DNA from: Tritonibacter multivorans | GTDB lineage: Bacteria; Pseudomonadota; Alphaproteobacteria; Rhodobacterales; Rhodobacteraceae | Assembly (NCBI RefSeq): GCF_001458415.1 | Contig: NZ_CYSD01000037.1 | Location: forward strand, 250,501 to 314,500 | Direction of reading: 5' to 3' | Length of the DNA: 64,000 nucleotides | The notes under the pieces: model-generated | Seen by the model: the letters and a program-made list of their open reading frames with translations, nothing else | What the model was told of the DNA's origin: nothing | Databases searched by the model: none | Shown: positions 26,973 to 35,600 of the stretch, piece after piece | Layout of the letters: every line of letters begins with the position of its first letter | Numbering within the stretch: position 1 is the first letter of the stretch | Position numbers and translations under genes: made by a program

Positions 26973-27296
26973 ATGATCGATTGGGCTCGCGTACGCGAAT
27001 TGAAGGACGAAGTCGGAGCGGACGCTTTTGATGAGGTCGTGGAGCTGTTTCTCGAAGAAGTAGAAGAGGTTATCGTGCGCCTACAGGGCGGCGATCGCAG
27101 CCAGCTGGAACAGGATCTGCACTTTCTCAAGGGCAGCGCGCTGAACCTAGGGTTCCAGCACTTTTCAGATCTCTGCATGGACGGCGAACGCCTCTCCTCC
27201 GAAGGTCAGGCCGCCACAGTTGACGTTGCGCAAATTTTGCAGAGTTACGCCACCTCCAAAACGGTCTTCCTTTCGGAGATGGCAGAAAAAGCCTGA
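26973..27296 (+). CDS. Hpt-domain phosphotransfer protein
   Basis: 107 aa from the ATG at 26973, with GAGG upstream; a frame-extended start at 26937 adds 12 residues without a good ribosome site. A helical-bundle Hpt domain with the phospho-acceptor His in LHFLKGSALNLGF (about residue 49). No kinase or receiver domain is attached. The upstream DNA is AT-rich with TATATAGAAT near 26929, a possible -10. Probably passes phosphate to or from the receiver of the divergent REC-PP2C protein; the kinase must be elsewhere. Confidence 0.88.
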   Translation: MIDWARVRELKDEVGADAFDEVVELFLEEVEEVIVRLQGGDRSQLEQDLHFLKGSALNLGFQHFSDLCMDGERLSSEGQAATVDVAQILQSYATSKTVFLSEMAEKA

Positions 27297-27299
27297 TCC

Positions 27300-28526
27300 T
27301 TAAATGACGAATTGCGCCAGCGTTTCGTCATTGGTGATGTCGGTATAGGTCAGCCCCGCCTGCTCAAGCCGGGCAAACAGCGCCGGGAAATTTTCGGGGC
27401 GTTTTGTTTCCATCCCGATCAGCACCGACCCGAAATTCCGGGCAGATTTTTTCATGTATTCAAAGCGGGTGATATTGTCCTCTGGGCCCAAGTGACCCAG
27501 AAAATCCCGCAGCGCGCCCGGACGTTGCGGCAGGCGCAGGATGAAGTATTTCTGCAACCCCGCGTACCGCTGGGCCCGCTCCTTCACTTCTGGCAGACGT
27601 TCAAAATCAAAGTTCCCCCCCGACGTCAGGCAGACAATCGTCTTACCGCGAATCCAGGACCGTACCTCGCCCAGCGCTTCCAGCGCCAAAGCACCAGCGG
27701 GTTCCAGCACAATGCCTTCCACATTGAGCATTTCAACAATCGTGGCGCAAACCCGGTCTTCATCGATGGTCAGCACATCCGGCAGGGGCACATCTTTCAG
27801 GCGCGCAAAGGTCTTTGCGCCGATCTTCCCAACCGCAGCGCCGTCGACAAACGTGTCAACATGGTCCAGCGCAACCGGGGACCCGGCCGCAAGCGCCGCG
27901 CGCAGGCAGGCGCCACCGGTCGGCTCCACGTACAACGAATGCACATCTTCGCCAAAATAGCTGGCCACACCGGCAGACATGCCGCCACCACCGACAGGCA
28001 AGATCACGTGATCCGGCAAGCGTCCCAGCTGTGCCTCAATCTCTACCGCGATAGAGGCCTGGCCTTCGATCACATCATCATCGTCAAAAGGCGACAGGAA
28101 ATACCCGCCCTGCTCTGCGCACCATTTTTGCGCGGCAGCCAGCGTGTCATCGAAGTAGTCGCCAATCAGGTGCACCTCGATATTGTCACCGCCGAACATG
28201 CGGGTTTTCTGGATCTTCTGCTGCGGCGTGGTCACCGGCATGAAGATCACACCCTTCTTGCCCATCTCGCGGCACATAAAGGCCATGCCCTGTGCGTGAT
28301 TGCCGGCCGAGGCACAGACAAACAGATCCCGGTCCGGCTGTTTGCGCATGGCATTCAGCGCGCCGCGGATCTTGTAAGAGCGCACCGGGCTCAGATCCTC
28401 GCGCTTGAGGTAGATGTCCGCGCCGAAGCGTTCGGACAAAAGCACATTTTTCTGGAGCGGCGTGGGCGGAAACACATCGCGCATCGCCGCCTCGGCTCCT
28501 TGAGCCTGGGTTCGGAAGTCACTCAT
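27300..28526 (-). CDS. ilvA: threonine deaminase (biosynthetic)
   Basis: 408 aa. Converts threonine to 2-oxobutanoate, the first step to isoleucine. Fold-type II PLP enzyme: SYKIRGALNAM with the PLP Lys, SAGNHAQG, and the glycine-rich PVGGGGMSAGV. The last ~80 residues (YFILRLPQRPGALRDFLG onwards) form a single ACT-like regulatory domain, against two in the 514-aa E. coli enzyme, as in shorter bacterial IlvA. A 9-bp inverted repeat lies in its leader. Convergent with the Hpt gene, 3 nt apart. Confidence 0.94.
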   Translation of the reverse strand: MSDFRTQAQGAEAAMRDVFPPTPLQKNVLLSERFGADIYLKREDLSPVRSYKIRGALNAMRKQPDRDLFVCASAGNHAQGMAFMCREMGKKGVIFMPVTTPQQKIQKTRMFGGDNIEVHLIGDYFDDTLAAAQKWCAEQGGYFLSPFDDDDVIEGQASIAVEIEAQLGRLPDHVILPVGGGGMSAGVASYFGEDVHSLYVEPTGGACLRAALAAGSPVALDHVDTFVDGAAVGKIGAKTFARLKDVPLPDVLTIDEDRVCATIVEMLNVEGIVLEPAGALALEALGEVRSWIRGKTIVCLTSGGNFDFERLPEVKERAQRYAGLQKYFILRLPQRPGALRDFLGHLGPEDNITRFEYMKKSARNFGSVLIGMETKRPENFPALFARLEQAGLTYTDITNDETLAQFVI

Positions 28527-28544
28527 GTGTTGTACGTGCCCTAA

Positions 28545-28570
28545 GGCTGCCCCAGAGGCAAGGGGCAGCC
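28545..28570 (-). other. hairpin in the ilvA leader / after the membrane-protein gene
   Basis: 9-bp perfect arms GGCTGCCCC/GGGGCAGCC with an 8-nt loop, 19 nt upstream of the ilvA start. No T-run follows in the minus direction. It may be a weak terminator of the upstream gene or a structured leader. Confidence 0.45.
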
Positions 28571-28586
28571 GGATTTCATGCCAAGA

Positions 28587-29330
28587 TCAGCCAGTGACCG
28601 GGCGGCCTTCGACGTAATGCCCGTAGAGGGTGGTGAGGGTGGAGACATTCAAAAGACCCAATAGAACCTGCGAACCGAAAGCGAAAATAGCTGCCAACCC
28701 GGGGGAAACTGGACCCAATGCAAATGTAGCAACTAACTGTACAAAGCCCCCGATCAGCCCAAGCAAGATTACAAGCACAACGACTATCCCCATTGCGCCT
28801 TGTGTCTTGCTCCACGCTTCTTTGAGAGTAAGCGGCTGACCAATTGCTGCAGCCGGCAGAATGAGGGACAAGCGTGTCGCCACTGGAATAAGGACAAGCC
28901 AACCGACCACTATGATTGCAAAAGCAGCAATCTGCGAAACAGCCACCCCGATCACGCCGGCTACAAAGCCGAAAATTAACATGAAGACAAATCCAACAAG
29001 GAAGAGGACTAGCATCTGGCCGACATATGCGAAAATGCGATCAGATTTTGGCAGGTTCAGCCACCCGGTCGGGTATTCCTCCAACAACACATATCGGTGC
29101 CAATTCACGACTGCCCAAACCAAGAACAGCATCGAAACCAAGAAACCAGCCCCCCCGAGGATGAAGTGCTCAGCATAGTCTTGTTCGATCATCGCCTTGG
29201 TAAGCAGGTTGAGCGAATAGCTCGCCAAAACCGCATAAATCACCAGGGGAATGACCGTCAGTTTTGCTATGTCCTGCAAATTTCGCAAAATCATCTGAAC
29301 AGAATGATTGAGAATATGAAGCCCCGTCAC
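28587..29330 (-). CDS. multi-pass inner-membrane protein, unknown function, lower GC
   Basis: 247 aa from a GTG start at 29330 with GGAGAG 5 nt upstream. About six hydrophobic segments (near 22-42, 55-75, 105-135, 138-160, 185-210, 212-232). I do not recognise a named family; the pattern of long polytopic helices with a C-terminal YGHYVEGR is seen in uncharacterised proteobacterial proteins. By eye the GC content is near 50%, below the ~60% of neighbours, and codon choice is less biased, which could mean transfer or just weak selection. It lies upstream of ilvA on the same strand and divergent from argG. Confidence 0.75.
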   Translation of the reverse strand: MTGLHILNHSVQMILRNLQDIAKLTVIPLVIYAVLASYSLNLLTKAMIEQDYAEHFILGGAGFLVSMLFLVWAVVNWHRYVLLEEYPTGWLNLPKSDRIFAYVGQMLVLFLVGFVFMLIFGFVAGVIGVAVSQIAAFAIIVVGWLVLIPVATRLSLILPAAAIGQPLTLKEAWSKTQGAMGIVVVLVILLGLIGGFVQLVATFALGPVSPGLAAIFAFGSQVLLGLLNVSTLTTLYGHYVEGRPVTG

Positions 29331-29462
29331 CGCAGCTCTCCTGTATAGTCCTTAAATATTCGGCGACCATAGCAGTGCGCGGGCAGGAGAAAACCCATAT
29401 TTCCTTGCGCCCCGCCGCAAAACCCGCTACGGCGCTGTTCGTTCTGATCAAGAGGAAAACCC

Positions 29463-30689
29463 ATGTCCGCGCCCAAGAAAGTTGTGCTGGCCTACTCCGG
29501 CGGCCTTGATACATCGATCATCCTGAAATGGCTGCAGACCGAATACGGCTGCGAGGTTGTCACCTTTACTGCTGACCTCGGTCAGGGCGAAGAGCTGGAA
29601 CCGGCCCGCAAAAAGGCTGAGATGCTCGGTATCAAACCGGAAAACATCTTCATCGAAGACATCCGCGAAGAGTTCGTTCGCGATTTCGTCTTCCCGATGT
29701 TCCGCGCCAATGCGGTCTATGAAGGCCTGTACCTGCTGGGCACTTCCATTGCCCGCCCGCTGATCTCCAAACGTCTTGTTGAGATCGCAGAAGCCACCGG
29801 TGCAGACGCTGTGTCTCACGGTGCAACCGGCAAAGGCAACGATCAGGTGCGGTTCGAGCTGTCCGCTTACGCCTTGAACCCCGACATCAAAGTGATCGCG
29901 CCCTGGCGCGAGTGGGACCTGTCTTCGCGCACCAAGCTGCTGGAATTTGCCGAAGCAAACCAGATCCCGATCGCCAAGGACAAACGTGGCGAGGCGCCGT
30001 TCTCTGTGGACGCGAACCTGCTGCACACCTCCTCCGAGGGTAAGGTTCTGGAAGACCCGGCCGAAATGGCACCGGATTACGTCTACCAGCGCACCGTCAA
30101 CCCCGAGGACGCACCGGATACGCCCGAGTTCATCGAGATCACCTTTGAAAAAGGCGATGCAGTTGCCATCAATGGCGAAGCGATGAGCCCGGCGACCATC
30201 CTGACCCAGCTGAACGAATATGGCCGCAAGCACGGCATCGGTCGTCTGGATTTTGTTGAGAACCGTTTCGTTGGCATGAAGTCCCGTGGCATCTACGAGA
30301 CCCCAGGCGGCGACATCCTGCTGGAAGCACACCGCGGTATCGAACAGATCACCCTGGATTCCGGCGCAGGCCACCTGAAAGACTCGATCATGCCGCGCTA
30401 TGCAGAGCTGATCTACAACGGCTTCTGGTTCTCTCCCGAACGCGAGATGCTGCAGGCCCTGATCGACGAAAGCCAAAAGCACGTCACCGGCACCGTCCGT
30501 CTGAAGCTTTACAAAGGCTCTGCCAAGACCGTGGGCCGCTGGTCTGATCACTCGCTTTATTCCGAGGCGCATGTGACCTTTGAAGAAGACGCCGGTGCTT
30601 ACGATCAGAAAGACGCTCAAGGCTTCATCCAGCTGAACGCGCTGCGTCTGAAACTGCTGGCCGCGCGCGACAAACGCGTCAAAGGCTAA
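29463..30689 (+). CDS. argG: argininosuccinate synthase
   Basis: 408 aa, standard length. Joins citrulline and aspartate with ATP in arginine synthesis. The PP-loop reads [15 protein letters not shown] near the N-terminus; [18 protein letters not shown] and [15 protein letters not shown] are family hallmarks. AAGAGGA precedes the ATG. It is monocistronic and ends at a UUCG-loop terminator. The codon use is strongly biased, suggesting good expression. Confidence 0.97.
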   Translation: MSAPKKVVLAYSGGLDTSIILKWLQTEYGCEVVTFTADLGQGEELEPARKKAEMLGIKPENIFIEDIREEFVRDFVFPMFRANAVYEGLYLLGTSIARPLISKRLVEIAEATGADAVSHGATGKGNDQVRFELSAYALNPDIKVIAPWREWDLSSRTKLLEFAEANQIPIAKDKRGEAPFSVDANLLHTSSEGKVLEDPAEMAPDYVYQRTVNPEDAPDTPEFIEITFEKGDAVAINGEAMSPATILTQLNEYGRKHGIGRLDFVENRFVGMKSRGIYETPGGDILLEAHRGIEQITLDSGAGHLKDSIMPRYAELIYNGFWFSPEREMLQALIDESQKHVTGTVRLKLYKGSAKTVGRWSDHSLYSEAHVTFEEDAGAYDQKDAQGFIQLNALRLKLLAARDKRVKG

Positions 30690-30710
30690 GAGCCGGTTTA
30701 GAGACAAACA

Positions 30711-30739
30711 AAGGCCGCCCTTCGGGGTGGCCTTTTTCT
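30711..30739 (+). terminator. rho-independent terminator of argG
   Basis: Stem AAGGCCGCCC/GGGGTGGCCTT (one G-T pair) closed by a TTCG tetraloop, followed by TTTTTCTT. Confidence 0.88.
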
Positions 30740-30833
30740 TTGCCCGGACGTCACAAGCACCCTTCCCCTGCGTCAGCCTTGTCGCGGCTCAAAGGCCCTT
30801 CCTATGCAGGTCTGAAGACATTGGGAGGACACC

Positions 30834-31118
30834 ATGGCACTTGCTGAAACCTTGCACGCGATCCGCAGCGGCCTTGAGGGGCGCAGCTTTGACGGATCAT
30901 TGAAATTCGACTGCGGCGACGACGGTGTAATCGTCATTGCTGATGGCGCGGCCAGCGACGAGGACCGCGACACAGATTGCACGCTCAAGCTGTCTTCGGA
31001 CAATTTGACGAAGCTGCTGGCCGGCAAGCTGAACCCGATGACCGCTGTGATGATGGGAAAGATCAAAATCAGCGGTGATATGGGTGTGGCAATGAAGCTT
31101 AGTAAACTGATCGGCTGA
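30834..31118 (+). CDS. SCP2 sterol-transfer-like small protein
   Basis: 94 aa. It matches the compact SCP2/UbiJ-like lipid-binding fold: DGSLKFDCGDDGVIVI, DCTLKLSSDNLTKLLAGKLNPMTAVMMGKIKISGDM (cited in part) is the typical C-terminal signature. Bacterial members bind fatty acyl or isoprenoid lipids in the cytoplasm; the true ligand is unknown. TTGGGAGGAC is a good ribosome site. It stands alone between argG and msrA. Confidence 0.88.
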   Translation: MALAETLHAIRSGLEGRSFDGSLKFDCGDDGVIVIADGAASDEDRDTDCTLKLSSDNLTKLLAGKLNPMTAVMMGKIKISGDMGVAMKLSKLIG

Positions 31119-31228
31119 GGCATGATCTGAGGCCTTGCGTAAGGGCCCCAACAAAGATTTCAGCACGGTCACTTGCGCTCACTCATGCGTGACATTCGGT
31201 TTCGCCCCCTAGGCAAGCCCCCTTTGGA

Positions 31229-31267
31229 CTGGCAAAGCTCCGGTTAGACCCCGCACAGCTTTGCCAG
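31229..31267. repeat. 11-bp perfect inverted repeat in front of msrA
   Basis: Arms CTGGCAAAGCT (31229-31239) and AGCTTTGCCAG (31257-31267), 17-nt spacer. It abuts the msrA ribosome site (AAGGAGG, 31268-31274), so it could be an operator or an mRNA hairpin that affects translation. Confidence 0.6.
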
Positions 31268-31279
31268 AAGGAGGCACAC

Positions 31280-31942
31280 ATGGGACCGCTCGACACGCTC
31301 AAGAACTTGGCACTGACCGCCCTGATCGGCGCAGCTGTCTGCGTCACCAAACCCTCTGCCGCGTATGCTACAGAATATGACACCCTGACCGTCGCCGGCG
31401 GGTGTTTTTGGTGTGTGGAGAGCGACTTTGAATCCTTGCCCGGGGTGATCAAGGCCGAATCCGGCTATACCGGCGGCACAGTTGCAAACCCGACTTACAA
31501 ACAGGTCGGCAAAGGCGATACGGGCCACTATGAGGCCGTGAAAATCACCTTCGATCCGGTCAAAGTCAGCCGCAAAACGCTTCTGGAGAAATTCTTCCGC
31601 TCGATCGACCCGACAGATGTGGGCGGGCAATTCTGCGATCGCGGCGCGCCGTACCGATCCGCTGTTTTTGTCTCTACCAAACGCGATCAGGACATTGCAG
31701 AGGCGGTCAAGGCCGCCGCGCAAAAAGCCCTTGGGCAAACCATTGTCACACCAGTGCTAAAAGCGACAAAGTTCTACGCGGCCGAGGACTACCATCAGGA
31801 CTACTACAAGGGTGACAATCTGGTCATCACCCGCTTTGGTCCGCTGCGTCAATCAAAGGCCTACAAGCGCTATCGCGAGGCCTGTGGGCGTGACGCGCGC
31901 GTGCAACAGCTTTGGGGCAGCGCTGCCGCCTTTACCCATTGA
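31280..31942 (+). CDS. msrA: peptide-methionine (S)-S-oxide reductase, exported
   Basis: 220 aa. The catalytic motif GGCFWCVESDFES has the reactive Cys; GYTGGTVANPTYKQVGKGDTG and GHYEAVKITFDP are typical of MsrA. A ~30-residue signal-peptide-like N-terminus (TALIGAAVCVTKPSAAYA) is present, so this copy should act in the periplasm and repair oxidised methionine in envelope proteins, whereas most MsrA are cytoplasmic. A perfect 11-bp inverted repeat sits right before its ribosome site. Confidence 0.93.
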   Translation: MGPLDTLKNLALTALIGAAVCVTKPSAAYATEYDTLTVAGGCFWCVESDFESLPGVIKAESGYTGGTVANPTYKQVGKGDTGHYEAVKITFDPVKVSRKTLLEKFFRSIDPTDVGGQFCDRGAPYRSAVFVSTKRDQDIAEAVKAAAQKALGQTIVTPVLKATKFYAAEDYHQDYYKGDNLVITRFGPLRQSKAYKRYREACGRDARVQQLWGSAAAFTH

Positions 31943-31951
31943 TCTGAATGC

Positions 31952-31975
31952 AAAAAAGGGGCCTTTCGGCCCCTT
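31952..31975. terminator. terminator between msrA and the ribokinase gene
   Basis: 8-bp stem AAGGGGCC/GGCCCCTT, loop TTTC. Six A precede it on the plus strand, giving a T-run for the minus-strand ribokinase transcript; it is weaker for msrA. Confidence 0.78.
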
Positions 31976-31980
31976 CAAAA

Positions 31981-31996
31981 TGTTTCACGGGAAACA
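31981..31996. other. parS-like site, one mismatch
   Basis: TGTTTCACGGGAAACA differs from the parS palindrome TGTTTCACGTGAAACA by one base. It lies in the short gap between the msrA/ribokinase terminator and the ribokinase stop, about 20 kb from oriC. It may bind ParB weakly or be a decayed site. Confidence 0.5.
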
Positions 31997-31999
31997 ATT

Positions 32000-32869
32000 T
32001 CAGAAACGCGCGTCCTGGACTTCCTTGAGGTCTGGAATCGCATCCGCCGCGCCATTTCGGGTGACCATCAAAGCCCCTGCCCGCGCTGCTTGTGCCATCG
32101 CCTGCGCCATCGGTAAACCACGGTCCAAACCCGACAAAACGTAGCCAGTGAATGTGTCGCCCGCGCCTGTTGTATCCACCGGTTTAACTGGCAGCGCGGG
32201 CACGTCTGACACCGTGCCATCCGCGGCAAAATGACGGGCACCTTTCGCACCAAGCGTCACAATCACATCCGCAATACCCAGCGCTTCGGGCGCTTTGCCC
32301 GTGGCTTCGGTCAATTGCTGCGCTTCAACCTCATTGAGGAACAGCAGATCCAGGTAAGGCAAAACAGCCTGCACAGCCTCGGCATCAAAAGGAGCCGCCG
32401 CATAAGCCACACGCAGCCCCAGATCACGGCCCATTTTCGCGGCTTCGGCCTGCATATTGGTTTCGTTCTGCATCACCAAAATATCACCGGAATTTGCCGC
32501 GCTTAGCGCTTGGCCCAACTGGTCTTCGGAGATGGTGCGGTTCGCGCCCGGAAACAGGATGATCGAATTTTCGCCCGCTTTGTCCACCGCAATGATCGCA
32601 TGGCCCGTCGGCACATCCCCGGTTACCACATGACGGGTGTCGACCCCGTATTCGGTCAGACGATCCACCGCCCATTTGCCTTCGGGTCCAACTGCGCCGA
32701 TATGGCAGCAATGGGAGCCGGCCCGCGCTGCAGCCACGGACATATTTGCCCCCTTGCCACCAAGGCCCTGGTCGAGACTGTCCGCTGCAAGGGTTTCGCC
32801 GGGCGCAGGCATATGCGGCAGGGCATAAACCATATCCGCGTTGATTGATCCAAGGTTCCAAATGGCCAT
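32000..32869 (-). CDS. rbsK: ribokinase (PfkB family)
   Basis: 289 aa from the ATG at 32869, preceded by GGAGAGCGCG; the open frame starts 16 codons earlier without support. PfkB motifs: GGKGANMSVAAARAG near the N-terminus and DTTGAGDTFTGYVLSGL with the catalytic Asp near the C-terminus. Phosphorylates ribose or a related sugar. No ribose transporter or regulator genes are adjacent, so the sugar is uncertain and the symbol is given by family resemblance. Confidence 0.87.
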   Translation of the reverse strand: MAIWNLGSINADMVYALPHMPAPGETLAADSLDQGLGGKGANMSVAAARAGSHCCHIGAVGPEGKWAVDRLTEYGVDTRHVVTGDVPTGHAIIAVDKAGENSIILFPGANRTISEDQLGQALSAANSGDILVMQNETNMQAEAAKMGRDLGLRVAYAAAPFDAEAVQAVLPYLDLLFLNEVEAQQLTEATGKAPEALGIADVIVTLGAKGARHFAADGTVSDVPALPVKPVDTTGAGDTFTGYVLSGLDRGLPMAQAMAQAARAGALMVTRNGAADAIPDLKEVQDARF

Positions 32870-32951
32870 TCGCGCTCTCCTAATTCTTTGCCCTCTTGTT
32901 TCCGTTAGCGCCCCCAATCGGTCAACCGGAAAATCCCAAAAGCAGCTTCAA

Positions 32952-32980
32952 CAAAAAAGGCCCCGCGTCACCGCGAGGCC
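32952..32980 (-). terminator. terminator of maeB
   Basis: On the minus strand: stem GGCC-x-CGCG/CGCG-x-GGCC with one internal mismatch, followed by six T. It is 23 nt after the maeB stop. Confidence 0.75.
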
Positions 32981-33003
32981 CTGGATCTGGGGTTTTATTT
33001 GGC

Positions 33004-35259
33004 TCAGCCGATATTTGCAGCCGCCAGAATCGCCATGTTCACCACATCATTGGCCGTGGCAGAGGTCGAGCAGATCTGGATCGGCTTGTCGACACCGGAC
33101 AGGATCGGGCCAATCACGGTGGCGCCGCCCATTTCCTGCATCAGTTTAACCGAAATCGACGCAGAGTGGCGCGCGGGCACGATCAGAATGTTTGCCGGGC
33201 CAGTGAGGCGCTGGAAAGAATAGGCTTCCTGCGCCTTCGGGTTCAGAGCCACATCCACGGTCATTTCGCCTTCGTACTCAAAGTCGACACCGCGCTTGTC
33301 CAGAACGGCCGGCGCGATGTGCATCTTCTCGGCGCGCTCTGACACCGGGTAGCCAAATGTCGAAAAGCTGACAAAGGCCACGCGCGGATCCAGACCCATA
33401 TGGCGGGCCACGCCTGCTGCGCGCTCGGCGATATTGGCCAGATCGTTTTCATCCGGCCATTCATGCACCAGCGTATCCCCGATCAGGACGATACGACCTT
33501 TGTGCAGAAGCGCCGTAACACCCGCCGCACCGTGGGTGGCATCGGCATCAAAGACGTGGTTGATCCGGTCCAGCACATAGGCAGACTTGCGGGTCGCCCC
33601 CGTGACCAGACCATCGCCATGGCCATGCGCCAGCATCAGTGCCGAAAACACATGGCGGTCGCGGCCAACAAGACGGTGAATGTCTTTTTGGTCGAAGCCT
33701 TTGCGCTGCAAACGCTGGTACAGGAAGTTTTTGTAGGCCTCAAAATGCTGGGTGTTGGCGGCGTTCACCACCTCTAGCTCGCGGGCGGCATCGCCCATGC
33801 CTGCTTCGTCCAAACGGCTTTTGACGTCTTCGGCGCGGCCAACGACCAGCGCTTTGCCCAGACCCGACCGCTGATAAGTGACGGCGGCGCGCAGCACGCG
33901 CGGATCATCGCCTTCGGCAAAGATCATCCGGCTTTGTGCAGACCGCGCACGGGCGTTCAGGCCGCGCAAGATCGAAGCCGTCGGATCCATGCGCCCACGT
34001 AGACCCTGTTCATAGGTTTCCATGTCGATAATCGGACGACGCGCAACGCCTGTGTCCATACCCGCCTTGGCAACCGCCGGCGGGATGCGGTGGATCAGGC
34101 GCGGGTCAAAGGGGGTCGGAATGATATAGTCACGACCAAACGACAGCGTCTTGCCATAGGCCAGCGCAACCTCATCCGGGACATCTTCTCGTGCCAGACG
34201 GGCCAGCGCATGGGCACAGGCGATTTTCATCTCGTCGTTGATCGCGCGGGCATGAATGTCCAGCGCACCACGGAACAAGTAGGGGAAGCCCAGCACGTTG
34301 TTGACCTGGTTCGGATAGTCCGAACGCCCGGTTGCAACAATCGCGTCCACGCGGACCTCATGTGCCTCTTCCGGGGTGATCTCCGGATCAGGGTTTGCCA
34401 TGGCAAAAATGACCGGGTTGTCGGCCATGGATTTCACCATGTCCTGAGTCACAGCCCCTTTGACAGAGACGCCAAGGAAAACATCGGCGCCAACCATGGC
34501 GTCTTCAAGCGTCCGCAGTTCGGTTGTGACGGCATGGGCGGACTTCCACTGGTTCATGCCTTCTGTGCGGCCCTGATAAATCACGCCTTTGGTGTCGCAG
34601 ACAATACAGTTCTGGTGCTGCGCGCCCATCGCCTTGAGCAGCTCAATACAGGCAATGCCCGCCGCGCCTGCGCCGTTCAGAACAATCTTAACGTCCTCGA
34701 TCTTTTTGCCCGAAAGATGCAGCGCGTTCAGCAGGCCCGCGGCACAGATCACAGCCGTGCCGTGCTGGTCATCGTGGAAGACCGGGATGTCCATCTCTTC
34801 CTTGAGCTTCTGCTCGATGATGAAACATTCCGGCGCTTTGATGTCTTCGAGGTTGATGCCACCAAAGGTCGGGCCCATCAGCTTGACGGCTTTGATGAAT
34901 TCATCCGGGTCTTCGGTATCCAGTTCAATATCGATGGAGTTCACATCGGCAAAACGTTTGAACAGAACAGACTTGCCTTCCATCACAGGCTTAGAGCCCA
35001 GCGCGCCGAGGTTCCCCAGACCCAGAACGGCCGTACCGTTGGAAATCACCGCCACAAGGTTACCCTTGTTTGTGTAGTCATACGCCGTTTCCGGGTTGGC
35101 AGCGATCGCCTCGCAAGGCACCGCAACACCGGGGGAATAGGCCAGCGACAGATCGCGCTGTGTGGTCATCGGGACCGTGGCCTGCACCTCCCATTTGCCG
35201 GGGTTCGGCTCTAGGTGAAAGGCCAGCGCCTCTTCATTGGTGATCTTCGCTTTGGGCAT
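33004..35259 (-). CDS. maeB: NADP-dependent malic enzyme with phosphotransacetylase-like C-terminus
   Basis: 751 aa, the length of MaeB-type enzymes. Decarboxylates malate to pyruvate with NADPH formation. The N-terminal half (about 1-430) has SLAYSPGVAVPC, the metal site FHDDQHGTAV and the NAD(P) fold VLNGAGAAGIACIELL. The C-terminal half (about 430-751) resembles phosphotransacetylase (KALVVGRAEDVK, GGATVIGPIL) but in MaeB this part is not catalytic and is thought to be regulatory. Start ATG at 35259 with AGGAGAGGA upstream. Divergent from the flagellin gene. Confidence 0.96.
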   Translation of the reverse strand: MPKAKITNEEALAFHLEPNPGKWEVQATVPMTTQRDLSLAYSPGVAVPCEAIAANPETAYDYTNKGNLVAVISNGTAVLGLGNLGALGSKPVMEGKSVLFKRFADVNSIDIELDTEDPDEFIKAVKLMGPTFGGINLEDIKAPECFIIEQKLKEEMDIPVFHDDQHGTAVICAAGLLNALHLSGKKIEDVKIVLNGAGAAGIACIELLKAMGAQHQNCIVCDTKGVIYQGRTEGMNQWKSAHAVTTELRTLEDAMVGADVFLGVSVKGAVTQDMVKSMADNPVIFAMANPDPEITPEEAHEVRVDAIVATGRSDYPNQVNNVLGFPYLFRGALDIHARAINDEMKIACAHALARLAREDVPDEVALAYGKTLSFGRDYIIPTPFDPRLIHRIPPAVAKAGMDTGVARRPIIDMETYEQGLRGRMDPTASILRGLNARARSAQSRMIFAEGDDPRVLRAAVTYQRSGLGKALVVGRAEDVKSRLDEAGMGDAARELEVVNAANTQHFEAYKNFLYQRLQRKGFDQKDIHRLVGRDRHVFSALMLAHGHGDGLVTGATRKSAYVLDRINHVFDADATHGAAGVTALLHKGRIVLIGDTLVHEWPDENDLANIAERAAGVARHMGLDPRVAFVSFSTFGYPVSERAEKMHIAPAVLDKRGVDFEYEGEMTVDVALNPKAQEAYSFQRLTGPANILIVPARHSASISVKLMQEMGGATVIGPILSGVDKPIQICSTSATANDVVNMAILAAANIG

Positions 35260-35600
35260 TTTGAATGCGTCCTCTCCTAATCCAGAACGTCTTTAGCCCA
35301 GAGCAACAGGCAGCTTCAATGACATGCGTCGCTGTTAACGCTAAAGGCGTCGCAACAGCCCCTGATCCGCGATTAACGTAAAATCCACCTTATTTGCCCC
35401 GCTTTAACCGCAATTGCATCGTGGCGGGCGCAAAGGAATCTTTTACCTTTGTTAATGAGCGCAGGGTCACCTGCCGCGATCCCCTTGTGACGGTATGTGG
35501 CAAGGGCGCGCCAGAAGGGCGTGTGGCCGCTCAGAACGAGACCGGCTCAAGACTTCGAATTCCAGACGAAACCTCATGTCACGATGAATGGGAAGTACCA
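35260..35600. other. 341-bp region between maeB and flagellin
   Basis: It should contain the divergent promoters of maeB and flagellin. An open frame continues from the flagellin gene back to 35394, but shows no flagellin similarity before the ATG at 35601. I looked for sigma-28, sigma-54 and CtrA (TTAA-N7-TTAA) motifs and saw only weak partial matches. A loose hairpin GCTGTT/AACAGC lies near 35330-35360. Nothing else was recognised. Confidence 0.5.

Noticed and set aside
35260-35600. CtrA or sigma-28 promoter for flagellin
   Set aside because: Only partial motif matches (about half of the positions); not enough to call.
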